Shown piece by piece: positions 30,861-41,012 of a DNA stretch of 64,000 bases. Below the pieces are notes generated by a model. The model made no database searches and had not been told where the DNA came from. It worked only from the letters and a program-made list of their open reading frames with translations. This DNA comes from an uncultured SAR116 cluster alpha proteobacterium (GTDB taxonomy: Bacteria > Pseudomonadota > Alphaproteobacteria > Puniceispirillales > Marisalimonadaceae). Made by a program: the position numbers and the translations under genes. The DNA lies in contig CABYBQ010000003.1 of the NCBI GenBank assembly GCA_902517275.1, positions 1 to 64,000 on the forward strand, in the 5' to 3' direction. Numbering within the stretch: position 1 is the stretch's first letter; the number at the start of each line of letters is the position of its first letter.

Positions 30861-32609
30861 TTAAACCTTATTCCCAGTATAATATAATTTTTTGTATAAT
30901 TTCGATTTGTTTATCAATTCTTCATGTTTACCAATGTCAACTACTTTACCTTTGTTAAATAAAATTATCTGATCAGAACTCACAATATTTGATAATTTAT
31001 GCGCAACAGTAATAGTAGTTTTATTTTTTGTTAATTTTTCTAAAGACTTATTGATCTCATTTTCTGTATCAGCGTCAAGAGAACTTGTTGCTTCATCCAG
31101 CAGTAGTATTGGTGCATCTTTAAGTATTGCTCTTGCAATGGATATACGCTGTTTCTGGCCTCCAGACAAATTATTGCCACCTTCCCCGACAATAGTTTCA
31201 TAACCATTTAATGAGTTACTAATAAAATCATGAATTCCAGCATTTTTGGCAGCTTCTTTAATTTTTTTATCAGTAGCTTTTAAATTTCCAAATTTTATAT
31301 TCTCCTTAAAGCTCTTATTATATATAATAGTATCCTGGCTTACTAGTGCAATATTATTTCTAAGCGAATTTATGTTTACATCTTTGATATTTTGTTTGTT
31401 GATAAAAATTTCTCCAAACACTGGATCGTAAAACCTTGAGATAAGATTAATTATTGAAGATTTTCCAGCACCACTCTGTCCTACTAACGCGACTTTTGAT
31501 CCTGCATCTACAAAGAAGTTAATATTATCTAAAACATTTGATTTTTTATTGTAAGAAAAACTTACATTTTTAAAAACAATTTTTGGAGCTTTGTTTTTTA
31601 GAATTTTTATATTAGAGGCAGAGGGCAAACTATTTATTTTAGCAGAGATATTTAATTGTAAATATATTCTTCCTAGCGCTGACAGAGCTTCTTGTAGAAC
31701 AGTATTAAAAGTTCCCAAAGCTCTTGCAGGCTGTGCAATCATTAGTAAAGCAGTAACGTATCCTACTACACTTCCTGGTGATAGTTCTCCTAAAGACACC
31801 CTATAACTTGCTAAACCAATGACACAAGCAGCTGCAATACCCCCTAAAATCTCTAAAATAGGTAATATTTTTGCTCTTCCAAGCACAAGGCTAAACATTT
31901 TTGAAAAAAGGTTGTTTAAAACACCTTCAGACCTTTTTATTTCCATATTTTCCAAATTATATGATTTAACCATTCTTATACCCTGCAACATTTCTGTTAA
32001 AGTAGAAGTAACAGTTTCCATTTGCTCTTGAAGAGAAGTCGCTATAATTTTCTGTTTTTTGCCAATTCTAAAAATGGGTCTAAGAGCTATAGGGTATATA
32101 ATGAATACCAATATTGATAGAAGCCAATCTAACCAAATGAGATAAGACATTAGTGCTATAATTGTCAGAGTGTCTCTAATTAAATTATTTATACTTCGCT
32201 CAAAACCATCTCTTATTAAATTGACATCATTCATTATTCTAGAAACATGGTTTCCAGAGGATAATTTATTAAGCTCTATTAGGTCAGTATTTATTAAATG
32301 CCTGCTTAATTTTTTTTGAATGTCAACTGAAATAGATAAAGAGATTTTAGATACTTGTTTTATTTGAAAAAACATTGCTATTCCCCTAATTACTGCGACA
32401 AATGCGATAATTATAGGTAATATTATCCAGTCATTATTTTTATTATCTAACAATCCATCAAAGACAAGTTGTATTAAATACGGGTAAACTGAAGCCGTAG
32501 CTGCAACTAAAATCAATAAAAAGAAGGCTGTAATTATGTCCAATTTATATCTTGATACAAAATCATTCCAAAAATTTTTGATTATTACTTTATTAACATC
32601 AGTAATCAT
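30861..32609 (-). CDS. MsbA-like ABC transporter (fused TM and ATPase domains)
   Basis: Walker A GQSGAGKSS, LSGGQKQRISIARAIL signature, Walker B ILLLDEATSSLD; N-terminal 6-TM domain. Confidence 0.94.
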   Translation of the reverse strand: MITDVNKVIIKNFWNDFVSRYKLDIITAFFLLILVAATASVYPYLIQLVFDGLLDNKNNDWIILPIIIAFVAVIRGIAMFFQIKQVSKISLSISVDIQKKLSRHLINTDLIELNKLSSGNHVSRIMNDVNLIRDGFERSINNLIRDTLTIIALMSYLIWLDWLLSILVFIIYPIALRPIFRIGKKQKIIATSLQEQMETVTSTLTEMLQGIRMVKSYNLENMEIKRSEGVLNNLFSKMFSLVLGRAKILPILEILGGIAAACVIGLASYRVSLGELSPGSVVGYVTALLMIAQPARALGTFNTVLQEALSALGRIYLQLNISAKINSLPSASNIKILKNKAPKIVFKNVSFSYNKKSNVLDNINFFVDAGSKVALVGQSGAGKSSIINLISRFYDPVFGEIFINKQNIKDVNINSLRNNIALVSQDTIIYNKSFKENIKFGNLKATDKKIKEAAKNAGIHDFISNSLNGYETIVGEGGNNLSGGQKQRISIARAILKDAPILLLDEATSSLDADTENEINKSLEKLTKNKTTITVAHKLSNIVSSDQIILFNKGKVVDIGKHEELINKSKLYKKLYYTGNKV

Positions 32610-32752
32610 TTGATACTTTTCATATTAATCTACTTAAATATTAACATAATAATAACTTATAATATAAATTATATGTATAGATAGTTATTTTGTTTTGTGT
32701 AAATTTAATTTAAATTCTAACTACGTTATCTATGGGTAAAATGGATCAATAA

Positions 32753-33424
32753 ATGCGTATTATAAAACGTTTTAGCAAAACTAATATTGGTCAGAAATTA
32801 ATAGGTTTTTTGTTTTATTCTATAACAAATTTAATATCACGTTCAATAAAGTGGGAATATTTAGTTGAGAATAAAAAATCAAACATATTTAACAGCGACG
32901 AAAAATATATTTTTTGTTGTTGGCATAATAGATTATTTTTAGGACCGCATCTTTTGCCAAGAAATAGAATTATTAATGCACTACAGTCTAGTCATTCTGA
33001 CGGTATGGTTACTTCTATAGCATTCAAGCATCTTGGTATGAATGTTATATTAGGGTCTTCAAAAAAAGGAGGAATGCAAGCTTTTAGAAAAATGATTAAA
33101 TGTATACAATTAGGTGAAAGTGTTGCAATTACTCCAGACGGACCCAAAGGTCCAAAAGAAAAAGTAAAAGAGGGTATAATTAAGTTAGCACAAATGACAG
33201 ACACGCCTATAATCCCACTTGTTTGGGCTACTAATAAGTTTAAGCTAGTTAATTCATGGGATAACTTTGTGATACCATATCCTTTCTCAAAAGGTATATA
33301 TAGTTTTGGTAAACCAATAAAAGTTACAAAAAAAATAAATGAAGAAGAGTTAGAAATCGTAAGGCAAAATCTTGAAAATGAAATCAAACGCCTAACAAAG
33401 CTAGTAAAGAATAGAGTTAACTGA
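32753..33424 (+). CDS. DUF374 lysophospholipid-acyltransferase-like protein
   Basis: IFCCWHNRLFLGP, SSHSDGMVTSIAFKHLG, ITPDGPKGPKEKVKEGIIKLAQMTDTPIIPL; upstream of waaA. Confidence 0.92.
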   Translation: MRIIKRFSKTNIGQKLIGFLFYSITNLISRSIKWEYLVENKKSNIFNSDEKYIFCCWHNRLFLGPHLLPRNRIINALQSSHSDGMVTSIAFKHLGMNVILGSSKKGGMQAFRKMIKCIQLGESVAITPDGPKGPKEKVKEGIIKLAQMTDTPIIPLVWATNKFKLVNSWDNFVIPYPFSKGIYSFGKPIKVTKKINEEELEIVRQNLENEIKRLTKLVKNRVN

Positions 33425-33450
33425 ATTAATTTTAATTAATGGAATATTAA

Positions 33451-34770
33451 ATGTCGCTAACTACTTACAATTTTTTCTGGGGGATGGTGAAATTTATTTT
33501 ACCTGGCTATTTAGAAAGGCGCCAGAAAAAAGGTAAGGAAGACATACATAGAATTAACGAAAGATTTGGAATTTCAAAAAATAATAGACCAGATGGCACT
33601 CTAGTATGGTTACATGGCACTAGCGTTGGTGAATCAGTTGCAGCACTAGCACTAGCTAATTCTATGAGTAAAAATGGTTATGGAATGAATAAAAAAGAAT
33701 TTTTTTTATTGACTACAAATACACTATCTGCAGCTAAACTTATTAAAAACAAAATAAAAAAAGGCTTACCTGCAATTCACCAATATCACCCTTATGATCA
33801 CCCAGATTTTGTATCTAAGTTTTTAGGACATTGGAAACCAAACATGGCAGTTTTTCTAGAGTCAGATTTTTGGCCTAATTTAATTTATTTAACTGCAAAC
33901 TCTAAAATTCCGACTGTATTAGCTTCATCTCAGATGTCTGACAAATCTGCTCGTTTCTGGACTGGATTAGGCTTTTTTTTAGCAAAAAAAATTTTTGGAA
34001 AAGTAACCAATGTTCTAGCAGTAGATCCAAAGCAAGAAGCACTTTTTAAGAAATTAGGTGCAAAAAATGTTAAAAGTTTAACTAGTTTAAAGTCTATTGC
34101 TGAAAAGCCACCTATTAACCAAAATTACATAATAAATTTGAGAAGAAATCTAATAAAAAAGAAAGTTATACTCGCTTCATCTACTCATCCTGGAGAAGAA
34201 GAGTTAATGATTAAACTGGCTGATTTATTAAGAAAAAATGCTCAAGATAATGTTTTAATAATTATTGCACCTCGGCATATAAGACGAAGTATGAGTATAC
34301 AAAATAGAGTAAAATCAGCAGGATTTGACATAAAATGTAGAAGCAAAGGAGATTACCCATCTAAAAATGATAAGTTTTACTTGTCTGATACGATGGGTGA
34401 AATGGGTTCTCTAATTGAAGTGGCAGATTTAGTTTATGTAGCAGGATCTATGGTTCCAGTTGGAGGTCACAGTCCTTCGGAAGCTTCTCAATTTGGCAAG
34501 CCAGTAATAATGGGGCCTCATTCAGAAAAATGTGACGCTCAAATAAAAGATCTTGTTTGGTCTGGAGGAGCAATACAGATAGAAAAAGGACCTAAGATGA
34601 ATGAAAAATTTCTTAATAATATTTTTGAATTGATTAGTAACAAAGAACTTCTAGAGGATATGGGAAAAAACAGCTTAATAGCGTCTGGTTATGCGCAACA
34701 ACGTGCGGACGAAGCAAGTATTCATTTACTTGGACTATTGAATCAAAATAATGAAAAAAATGTTGTTTAA
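33451..34770 (+). CDS. waaA: 3-deoxy-D-manno-octulosonic acid (Kdo) transferase
   Basis: LVWLHGTSVGESVAALAL, FLESDFWPNLI, VAGSMVPVGGHSPSEASQFGKPVIMGPH. Confidence 0.96.
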   Translation: MSLTTYNFFWGMVKFILPGYLERRQKKGKEDIHRINERFGISKNNRPDGTLVWLHGTSVGESVAALALANSMSKNGYGMNKKEFFLLTTNTLSAAKLIKNKIKKGLPAIHQYHPYDHPDFVSKFLGHWKPNMAVFLESDFWPNLIYLTANSKIPTVLASSQMSDKSARFWTGLGFFLAKKIFGKVTNVLAVDPKQEALFKKLGAKNVKSLTSLKSIAEKPPINQNYIINLRRNLIKKKVILASSTHPGEEELMIKLADLLRKNAQDNVLIIIAPRHIRRSMSIQNRVKSAGFDIKCRSKGDYPSKNDKFYLSDTMGEMGSLIEVADLVYVAGSMVPVGGHSPSEASQFGKPVIMGPHSEKCDAQIKDLVWSGGAIQIEKGPKMNEKFLNNIFELISNKELLEDMGKNSLIASGYAQQRADEASIHLLGLLNQNNEKNVV

Positions 34771-34772
34771 AT

Positions 34773-35762
34773 ATGTTTGAAGCACCAAAATTTTGGTTTC
34801 AAAAAAATTTATCTTCAAAAATTCTAAGCGTTCTATTTTTCCCGTTTTCATTATTATGGATTGTGATTTCATTATTAAAAAAAAAATTAATAAAAAAATA
34901 TAAATCAAAATTAAAAGTGATTTGCATTGGGAATCTTACTGTAGGTGGTACAGGAAAAACTCCATTTGCAATTTACACCTATAAACTGTTAAAAAATTTA
35001 GGTTACAAGCCAGTTTTTTTAACTAGAGGATTTGGAGGACTGCTTAAAGGTCCAATAGAAGTAACGGATAGACATGACTGTAAAAAAGTTGGAGATGAAG
35101 CATTATTATTGAATAAAATTGGCCCAACTATTGTCTCAAAGGATAGATCGCATGGGGCTAAATTAATTGAGAACCATGAAAATAATTTTAATATAATTAT
35201 AATGGATGACGGTCTTCAAAATTATCAATTAGAGCAAGATATTAAATTTTTGTTAGTTGATAAAAATTTAAAATTTGGTAATGAATTCTGTATTCCTTCA
35301 GGCCCCTTGAGAGAACCAATAGATCAAGGCCTCATAAGAATTGATGCTATAGTCCTAACTGGAAATAATAATAAAGATGCTGATTTTAACAATGTCCATA
35401 ATAAGACTATCTTTAATTCTAAAGTTAAAACTATAAAATCACCAAAAATCAAAAATAAAAAATTATTAGCATTTTGCGGACTGGCAAATTCAAATAAATT
35501 TTATGAAACTCTGAAAGAAAATGGGTTCAATGTTACTTCTACAAAAACTTTTCCAGATCATTACGAATATAAAAATGAGGACATTGATAAATTAATATCA
35601 GAAGCTAATAAACAAAACCTAAAATTAATTACCACAGAAAAAGATTATGTTAAAATCAAGGATAATAAAAACCTGATAAACACTCTACCAATAGAGATGG
35701 AATTAGACCTGAAAGATAAAGCTGTCTTTAATTCATTTTTACAGGAAAAACTAAATGGCTGA
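34773..35762 (+). CDS. lpxK: Tetraacyldisaccharide 4'-kinase
   Basis: CIGNLTVGGTGKTPFAIY, LTRGFGG, IMDDGLQN, FPDHYEY. Confidence 0.96.
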   Translation: MFEAPKFWFQKNLSSKILSVLFFPFSLLWIVISLLKKKLIKKYKSKLKVICIGNLTVGGTGKTPFAIYTYKLLKNLGYKPVFLTRGFGGLLKGPIEVTDRHDCKKVGDEALLLNKIGPTIVSKDRSHGAKLIENHENNFNIIIMDDGLQNYQLEQDIKFLLVDKNLKFGNEFCIPSGPLREPIDQGLIRIDAIVLTGNNNKDADFNNVHNKTIFNSKVKTIKSPKIKNKKLLAFCGLANSNKFYETLKENGFNVTSTKTFPDHYEYKNEDIDKLISEANKQNLKLITTEKDYVKIKDNKNLINTLPIEMELDLKDKAVFNSFLQEKLNG

Positions 35763-36642
35763 TCCTTTAAGTTTTCGACTTAAAAAACAATTTGATAGAT
35801 ATATACATGACCCGATAGCTGCAGCATTATCTATTCCACTTTTTATAATACTCAAGCTTCTGCCTTATAAGATTTCTTCTTATTTATGTGGAACTTTAAT
35901 GTACTTAATTGCTCCACTCACCTCTTATAATGGTCGTGTAAAAAAACATATGCATATTGCATTTCCTAAAAAATCAAAAAAAGAAATCCATAAACTTACG
36001 TCTCAACATTGGTTTATGCTTGGGCAAACCATAGGAGAAATGCCTCATATAAATAAATTAATAAAATTAGGCAATTTAGAAACAGAAGGTCTAGATAAAA
36101 TAAAAAAAGGTCCTGCCATCCTTGTGGGAGCTCACATGGGCAATTGGGAATTTCTATTGAGGGTTGGCGATCTTGCTGGGAGAAGAGCTGGATATGTTTT
36201 TAGACCTATTAATAATTGGATATTAAATAAAATTCAAATCTATAGAAATAAAGATGCAAATGCCGACTTTTACAGAAAAGGTCGTCTTGCTGCTATTGGA
36301 ATGGCCGGAAAAATTAAAAATGGTGAAGTAGTTGGTCTTACGGGAGATCAACTTTTACGAGAGGGAATAATAGTACCATTTTTTGGCATAGAGACACCAA
36401 CACCTCAGGCTGCAGCTGTTATGGCCTTAAAATGGAATGTTCCAATTTATATGGTCAGAGTTGAACGCTTTAAGGGAATAAAATTTAAAATGAGCGTGGA
36501 GAAAAAATTAAAAATTCCAAAGAATTTAGAAAAAGATAAAGCTATATTTGAGATAACTAGGTTAATTTCTTCTAGAATAGAAGAATGGATTATAGACAAA
36601 CCAGAACAATGGCTTTGGGCTCATAGGCGTTGGGGGAAATAA
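35755..36642 (+). CDS. Lipid A biosynthesis acyltransferase (LpxL/HtrB family)
   Basis: GAHMGNWEFLLRVGDLAG, LTGDQLLREGIIVPFFG, PEQWLWAHRRWGK; overlaps lpxK. Confidence 0.93.
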   Translation: MADPLSFRLKKQFDRYIHDPIAAALSIPLFIILKLLPYKISSYLCGTLMYLIAPLTSYNGRVKKHMHIAFPKKSKKEIHKLTSQHWFMLGQTIGEMPHINKLIKLGNLETEGLDKIKKGPAILVGAHMGNWEFLLRVGDLAGRRAGYVFRPINNWILNKIQIYRNKDANADFYRKGRLAAIGMAGKIKNGEVVGLTGDQLLREGIIVPFFGIETPTPQAAAVMALKWNVPIYMVRVERFKGIKFKMSVEKKLKIPKNLEKDKAIFEITRLISSRIEEWIIDKPEQWLWAHRRWGK

Positions 36643-36704
36643 CTAAAAATCATTTAATTTATTTATTAAATAATTTAAATTTCATTTTCATAAGGAAATA
36701 CATT

Positions 36705-39575
36705 TTGATAATTCTTTACAAAAGTAAAATGGCTACAAGCCTAGCATTATTTTCAATGTTAACGTTTGAACCAACTATTTCTTTTGCCAAGGAAAACCAA
36801 ATAAGTAATTTCTTTACCAAAATGTTTTCATCTAAGCCTATAACAGCAGATCAATCAATCAGTACCCAGATTTTTAAAACAGACATTAATTCATTAAACA
36901 TTAAAAACTTAAAAGATTTTAAAACATCAATTCAGGATATTTTAAAAAATTTTTTAGATAAAAAAACAGTTGATAATTTTCTGAATAATATATCAGATGA
37001 GGTTGATAAAAATTTAGATGCTAACAATCTTGATCAATTTGATAACTTCTTACCTAAATCTAAAATAGACAAAATAAAAGGTCCTGTTCTCATCAGGTTA
37101 GCAAATAAATTGAGTAAAAATGAGGCAACTGATTTTGAAATTAAAAAAAATATAATTTTTCAAATTTCAAATATTTATGGTGTTAGTCTTGCTCTCGAGA
37201 GTATAACTCCAAAATCAGAAAATATTGTTGCAAATGATAAAAAAACAACAAAAACAAAATCTACATCACCTGCTATGGGTTGGGTCGCAGGCATAGCAGG
37301 TGTTGGATTAGCAGGTGGGGGCGGTGGAGGCGGTGGTAGCTCATCATCACCTTCTTTAACAGCTTCAGATTTTGAAACTACTGAGTATAACAAGCAATAT
37401 GGATTAGGAAACATAAACGCCTCATCTGCCTATGCAAGAGGTTATACGGGGTCAGGTATTACCGTCTCAGTTTTAGACACCCCATATGACACTGATCATC
37501 CAGACTTAATAAATGTATTTGATACAGGTTATGACGGTTCAAGTGGAGGGACAGATGTTACCTGCACTGGAACTTGTTCAACTTCTCACGGAACCCATGT
37601 AGCGGGTATAATAGCTGCAAATAAAGATAATTCTGAAATGCATGGTGTTGCTTATAACGCAAAAATCAAACCAATAACAATTTTTAATAGTTCAGCAACA
37701 TTTGATGTGACCACTTCTCAGTTGGTAAATTCAATTAATGCAGGAAGTAGTTCGTCTATTACAGCCATGAATAATAGTTGGGGTTCTTCCACTACTGCAA
37801 CTATAAATGTTGGAGGAACAAATTATTACTATGCTAAGCCGGCTACCAGTTCTCTAGCAAGTTCAGAAACTACTGCATGGGAAAATGCTGTAGACACAAC
37901 AGTTGTAGTATGGGCTAATGGAAATGATGGATTAAATAATTCAACTGGAAGAATATACTATTACAATTCGGCTTCTAAAGCTCTTGCAGGTGGAAATGAC
38001 TACTCTGGCAGCGTTCTAAATGCTTCATCTTTAAATGTAAACACACCCTCAAGACGAGGTAGTTTAGCTGTAAGTAATAGTACTGTTGCTGGGAAATGGT
38101 TAACAGTAGTTGCGGTAGATAGTAACAATAATATAGCAAGTTATTCAAATGGGTGTGGAACAGCAAAAGCTTTTTGTATAGCTGCTCCTGGATCATCAAT
38201 ATATTCAACGGTTGATTTGGATGATACATCTGTTTCTGGAAGTTATAGTAATAAAAGTGGAACTTCAATGGCTGCGCCTCACGTTACTGCCGCTATAGCA
38301 ATATTAAAACAACAATTTCCAAATTTGACCCCAACCCAACTTGTGACACTTCTTACAAGTACTGCAACTGACTTAGGTACAAGTGGCAATGATGAAGTTT
38401 ATGGAGTAGGGCTTTTAAATTTAAGTGCAGCAACCACACCAAGCGGAATGTCTTACGTTGCTGCTAACAATGCTAATATAACTCAAGCAACTACAAATAA
38501 TACTTACATAAGAAGTTCTTCTGCTTTTGGAAACGTATTTGAATATTCTAATTTTGTGGTTGGTATTTTAGACGCATATGATAGAGCTTATGTTTGGAGC
38601 CCTATCCAAGAAAATTCAAATAATATCAAATTAAATGCATATAATTTCCTAAATCAATTCCAGAAAGAAAAAGTATCAAGAGCCAATATTGGATCTAACA
38701 GTTACTTTACTTATAAGACTAATGATGAAAATTTAGTTAATTATGATGAACTGAAATTCTCCTACAAAGAAGATGATTTAACCCAATCTATAAGTATCTT
38801 AAAGAATAATGAAAATTTTTACTTAAATAATAAAAATCAAATTCCACTACCAAAATTTACTTATATTTATTCAAATTTTGACAACATAAATCAATTTTGC
38901 AGTGAAATACAACTTACAGATGAAATTAAAATTTTGTCAAATATTGCTTCAGGTAAAACAGATGAAAATAACAAAATTAGAGAATTTTCTTTAAGTACTC
39001 AATATAATTCAAGTAGTTTTACAAGCAACGTCAGCATAGGAAATATAATTGAAAAAGATAAATTTTTAGGAGCAAGTTTTGCTGGTGCTTATGATTTATC
39101 TGATCAAACAATTTCATCCTACTTAAGTTTTAATTCAGAAAATTCAATTACTCAAAATATGATTTTCAACACAGGTTATATAAGAATGATAAGTAAAAAC
39201 AGTTTTACAAATTCAAGCTTTGCTAACATTTCTGATATTAAATCAGATACAATGCAAATAGGGTTTTCATTCAAAAATATTTTTGAAAAAAGTGATGAAA
39301 TGAGCCTTAATTATAAAAAACCTTTAGCAGTTATAAACGGCTCTTTAGACCAGTCGACAATAAAGGGATATAATTCCGATGGAGATTATAACTCTGTTAA
39401 TGAAAGATATTCACTAGTTAATAGTGCAAGACAAGAAACAATTTCAATAGGTTATAATTCAAACTTAGAAGAAAATTTTAATTTCTTTTCAAAATTACAT
39501 TTAACTGAAAATTGGGATAATAAAAAAAATAATGATAATTATGGCATTTTAGCTGGATTAAAAGTTAACTTTTAA
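36705..39575 (+). CDS. S8 (subtilisin-like) serine protease with poly-Gly linker and possible outer-membrane C-terminal domain
   Basis: Catalytic triad: VSVLDTPYDTDHPDL, SHGTHVAGI, SGTSMAAPHVTAA. Start likely TTG 36705 (AAGGA upstream) or ATG 36729 rather than ORF-track 36630, giving a signal peptide; C-terminal residue Phe. Confidence 0.9.
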   Translation: MIILYKSKMATSLALFSMLTFEPTISFAKENQISNFFTKMFSSKPITADQSISTQIFKTDINSLNIKNLKDFKTSIQDILKNFLDKKTVDNFLNNISDEVDKNLDANNLDQFDNFLPKSKIDKIKGPVLIRLANKLSKNEATDFEIKKNIIFQISNIYGVSLALESITPKSENIVANDKKTTKTKSTSPAMGWVAGIAGVGLAGGGGGGGGSSSSPSLTASDFETTEYNKQYGLGNINASSAYARGYTGSGITVSVLDTPYDTDHPDLINVFDTGYDGSSGGTDVTCTGTCSTSHGTHVAGIIAANKDNSEMHGVAYNAKIKPITIFNSSATFDVTTSQLVNSINAGSSSSITAMNNSWGSSTTATINVGGTNYYYAKPATSSLASSETTAWENAVDTTVVVWANGNDGLNNSTGRIYYYNSASKALAGGNDYSGSVLNASSLNVNTPSRRGSLAVSNSTVAGKWLTVVAVDSNNNIASYSNGCGTAKAFCIAAPGSSIYSTVDLDDTSVSGSYSNKSGTSMAAPHVTAAIAILKQQFPNLTPTQLVTLLTSTATDLGTSGNDEVYGVGLLNLSAATTPSGMSYVAANNANITQATTNNTYIRSSSAFGNVFEYSNFVVGILDAYDRAYVWSPIQENSNNIKLNAYNFLNQFQKEKVSRANIGSNSYFTYKTNDENLVNYDELKFSYKEDDLTQSISILKNNENFYLNNKNQIPLPKFTYIYSNFDNINQFCSEIQLTDEIKILSNIASGKTDENNKIREFSLSTQYNSSSFTSNVSIGNIIEKDKFLGASFAGAYDLSDQTISSYLSFNSENSITQNMIFNTGYIRMISKNSFTNSSFANISDIKSDTMQIGFSFKNIFEKSDEMSLNYKKPLAVINGSLDQSTIKGYNSDGDYNSVNERYSLVNSARQETISIGYNSNLEENFNFFSKLHLTENWDNKKNNDNYGILAGLKVNF
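37314..37343 (+). repeat. Low-complexity poly-Gly/poly-Ser coding tract
   Basis: GGTGGGGGCGGTGGAGGCGGTGGTAGC encodes the GGGGGGGGSSSS linker of the S8 protease. Confidence 0.85.
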
Positions 39576-39589
39576 TCAAAAAAGTTTTA

Positions 39590-40927
39590 CTAGCTATCTA
39601 GTTGTGCTGATCGAATTTCATCTGAAAACTTTATCTTAACTTTTGCATTTTTAGGTGCATCACTGCTCAGTTTAATCGGTTTTCCATTATTGTCCATCAC
39701 AAGTGAAAAGCCTCTATCAAGCACCCTATTAAAGCTCGATGCTTCTAATAACTGGCTTAATGAGTTTAAATTTGTTTCTTTATTAGTTAAAATATTTTCT
39801 AAATAATTTTTAAATTTTGTATCTAACAGTTGTTGTTTTGAATCAAGATTACTAATTAATACTTTTGGTGGTATTAATCTTTTAGTGAATTGAGTAATTT
39901 TATTTTTTTGCTCCACAAAAATATTCTTAAATAAATTTTCAATATCTTTATAAATAAAATCTAATTTTTGATTTTTATCATCAAATATCTGATCAGGTTT
40001 TCCTAAAAGTCTAATTAAATTGTTAAGTCGATCTCTATTATTATTTAATTTATTAGAAAATGAGGTTTTAAGTCTTAAGTTTAGTTCACCAATTCTAGCT
40101 ATTAATTCATCTCTTACGGGCACAGATTTTTCTGCAGCACCTGTTGGAGTTGGAGCTCTTAAGTCAGATACAAAATCAATTAATGTTGTATCAGTTTCAT
40201 GCCCTACAGCAGAGATGACTGGTATTGAACTATTAAAAACTGCTCTAACTACTATCTCCTCATTAAATGACCATAAATCCTCTAAGCTTCCTCCACCTCT
40301 AGCAACAATAAGTAGATCTGGTTTTTTGATATTTGTTTGATCTGTGAATTGATTAAACTTATCTATAGCATTAGCGATCTGTTCGGCAGATCCTTGACCC
40401 TGAACGGCTACAGGCCACAAATAGACGTGCAATGGAAAACGATCTGATAATCTATGTAGAATATCTTTTATTACAGCCCCTGAAGGACTGGTTATAACAC
40501 CAATTATTTGTGGTAGATAAGGTATTGATTTTTTATGTTCTTGTTTAAACAATCCTTCTGCAAGTAGTTTTTTTCTTCTATCTTCAAGCATTTTAAGAAG
40601 TGCGCCCTCACCTGCAACTTCCATATTATCTACAATAATTTGATATTTTGATTGTCCTGCGAAAGTTGTGATTTTCCCAGTACAAATGACTTCTATACCT
40701 TCTTCAGGTCTAATTGAAAGTCTTGGCATTATGTATTTCCAGATTATTGCTGCAATGGTACCGTCTGTATCTTTTAGGGTAAAGTAGACGTGACCTGATC
40801 CAGGAAATGAGGGACGTGATATTTCGCCTCTAATACGAACATAACTAAAATTTGTTTCTACTAGTTTTTTTATAACGTGAGAAAATTCACCGACAGAATA
40901 TATGGGATTATTAGTATTATTTTCCAT
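39590..40927 (-). CDS. xseA: Exodeoxyribonuclease VII large subunit
   Basis: YSVGEFSHVIKKLVE, VRIRGEISRPSFPGSGHVYFTLKD, VARGGGSLEDLWSFNEE, AVGHETDTTLIDFVSDLRAPTPTGAAE. Confidence 0.98.
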   Translation of the reverse strand: MENNTNNPIYSVGEFSHVIKKLVETNFSYVRIRGEISRPSFPGSGHVYFTLKDTDGTIAAIIWKYIMPRLSIRPEEGIEVICTGKITTFAGQSKYQIIVDNMEVAGEGALLKMLEDRRKKLLAEGLFKQEHKKSIPYLPQIIGVITSPSGAVIKDILHRLSDRFPLHVYLWPVAVQGQGSAEQIANAIDKFNQFTDQTNIKKPDLLIVARGGGSLEDLWSFNEEIVVRAVFNSSIPVISAVGHETDTTLIDFVSDLRAPTPTGAAEKSVPVRDELIARIGELNLRLKTSFSNKLNNNRDRLNNLIRLLGKPDQIFDDKNQKLDFIYKDIENLFKNIFVEQKNKITQFTKRLIPPKVLISNLDSKQQLLDTKFKNYLENILTNKETNLNSLSQLLEASSFNRVLDRGFSLVMDNNGKPIKLSSDAPKNAKVKIKFSDEIRSAQLDS

Positions 40928-41012
40928 TAAATTTCAAAAAACTTTATATTTATCATAAGTTGATACTATGGCATATTAAACAAAATCTAAAGCTTTTTGG
41001 AGTATATAATTT

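Noticed and set aside
32992-33387. 131-aa ORF antisense to the DUF374 acyltransferase
   Set aside because: Shadow ORF over a well-supported gene.
37175-37414. Minus-strand 79-aa ORF with poly-Pro run
   Set aside because: Reverse-strand artefact of the poly-Gly codons in the S8 protease.
36630-39575. S8 protease as part of an anti-phage or lanthipeptide-processing system
   Set aside because: No modification enzyme, precursor peptide or defence gene nearby; neighbours are lipid A genes and housekeeping xseA.
40020-40340. 106-aa plus-strand ORF inside xseA
   Set aside because: Antisense shadow of conserved XseA motifs.
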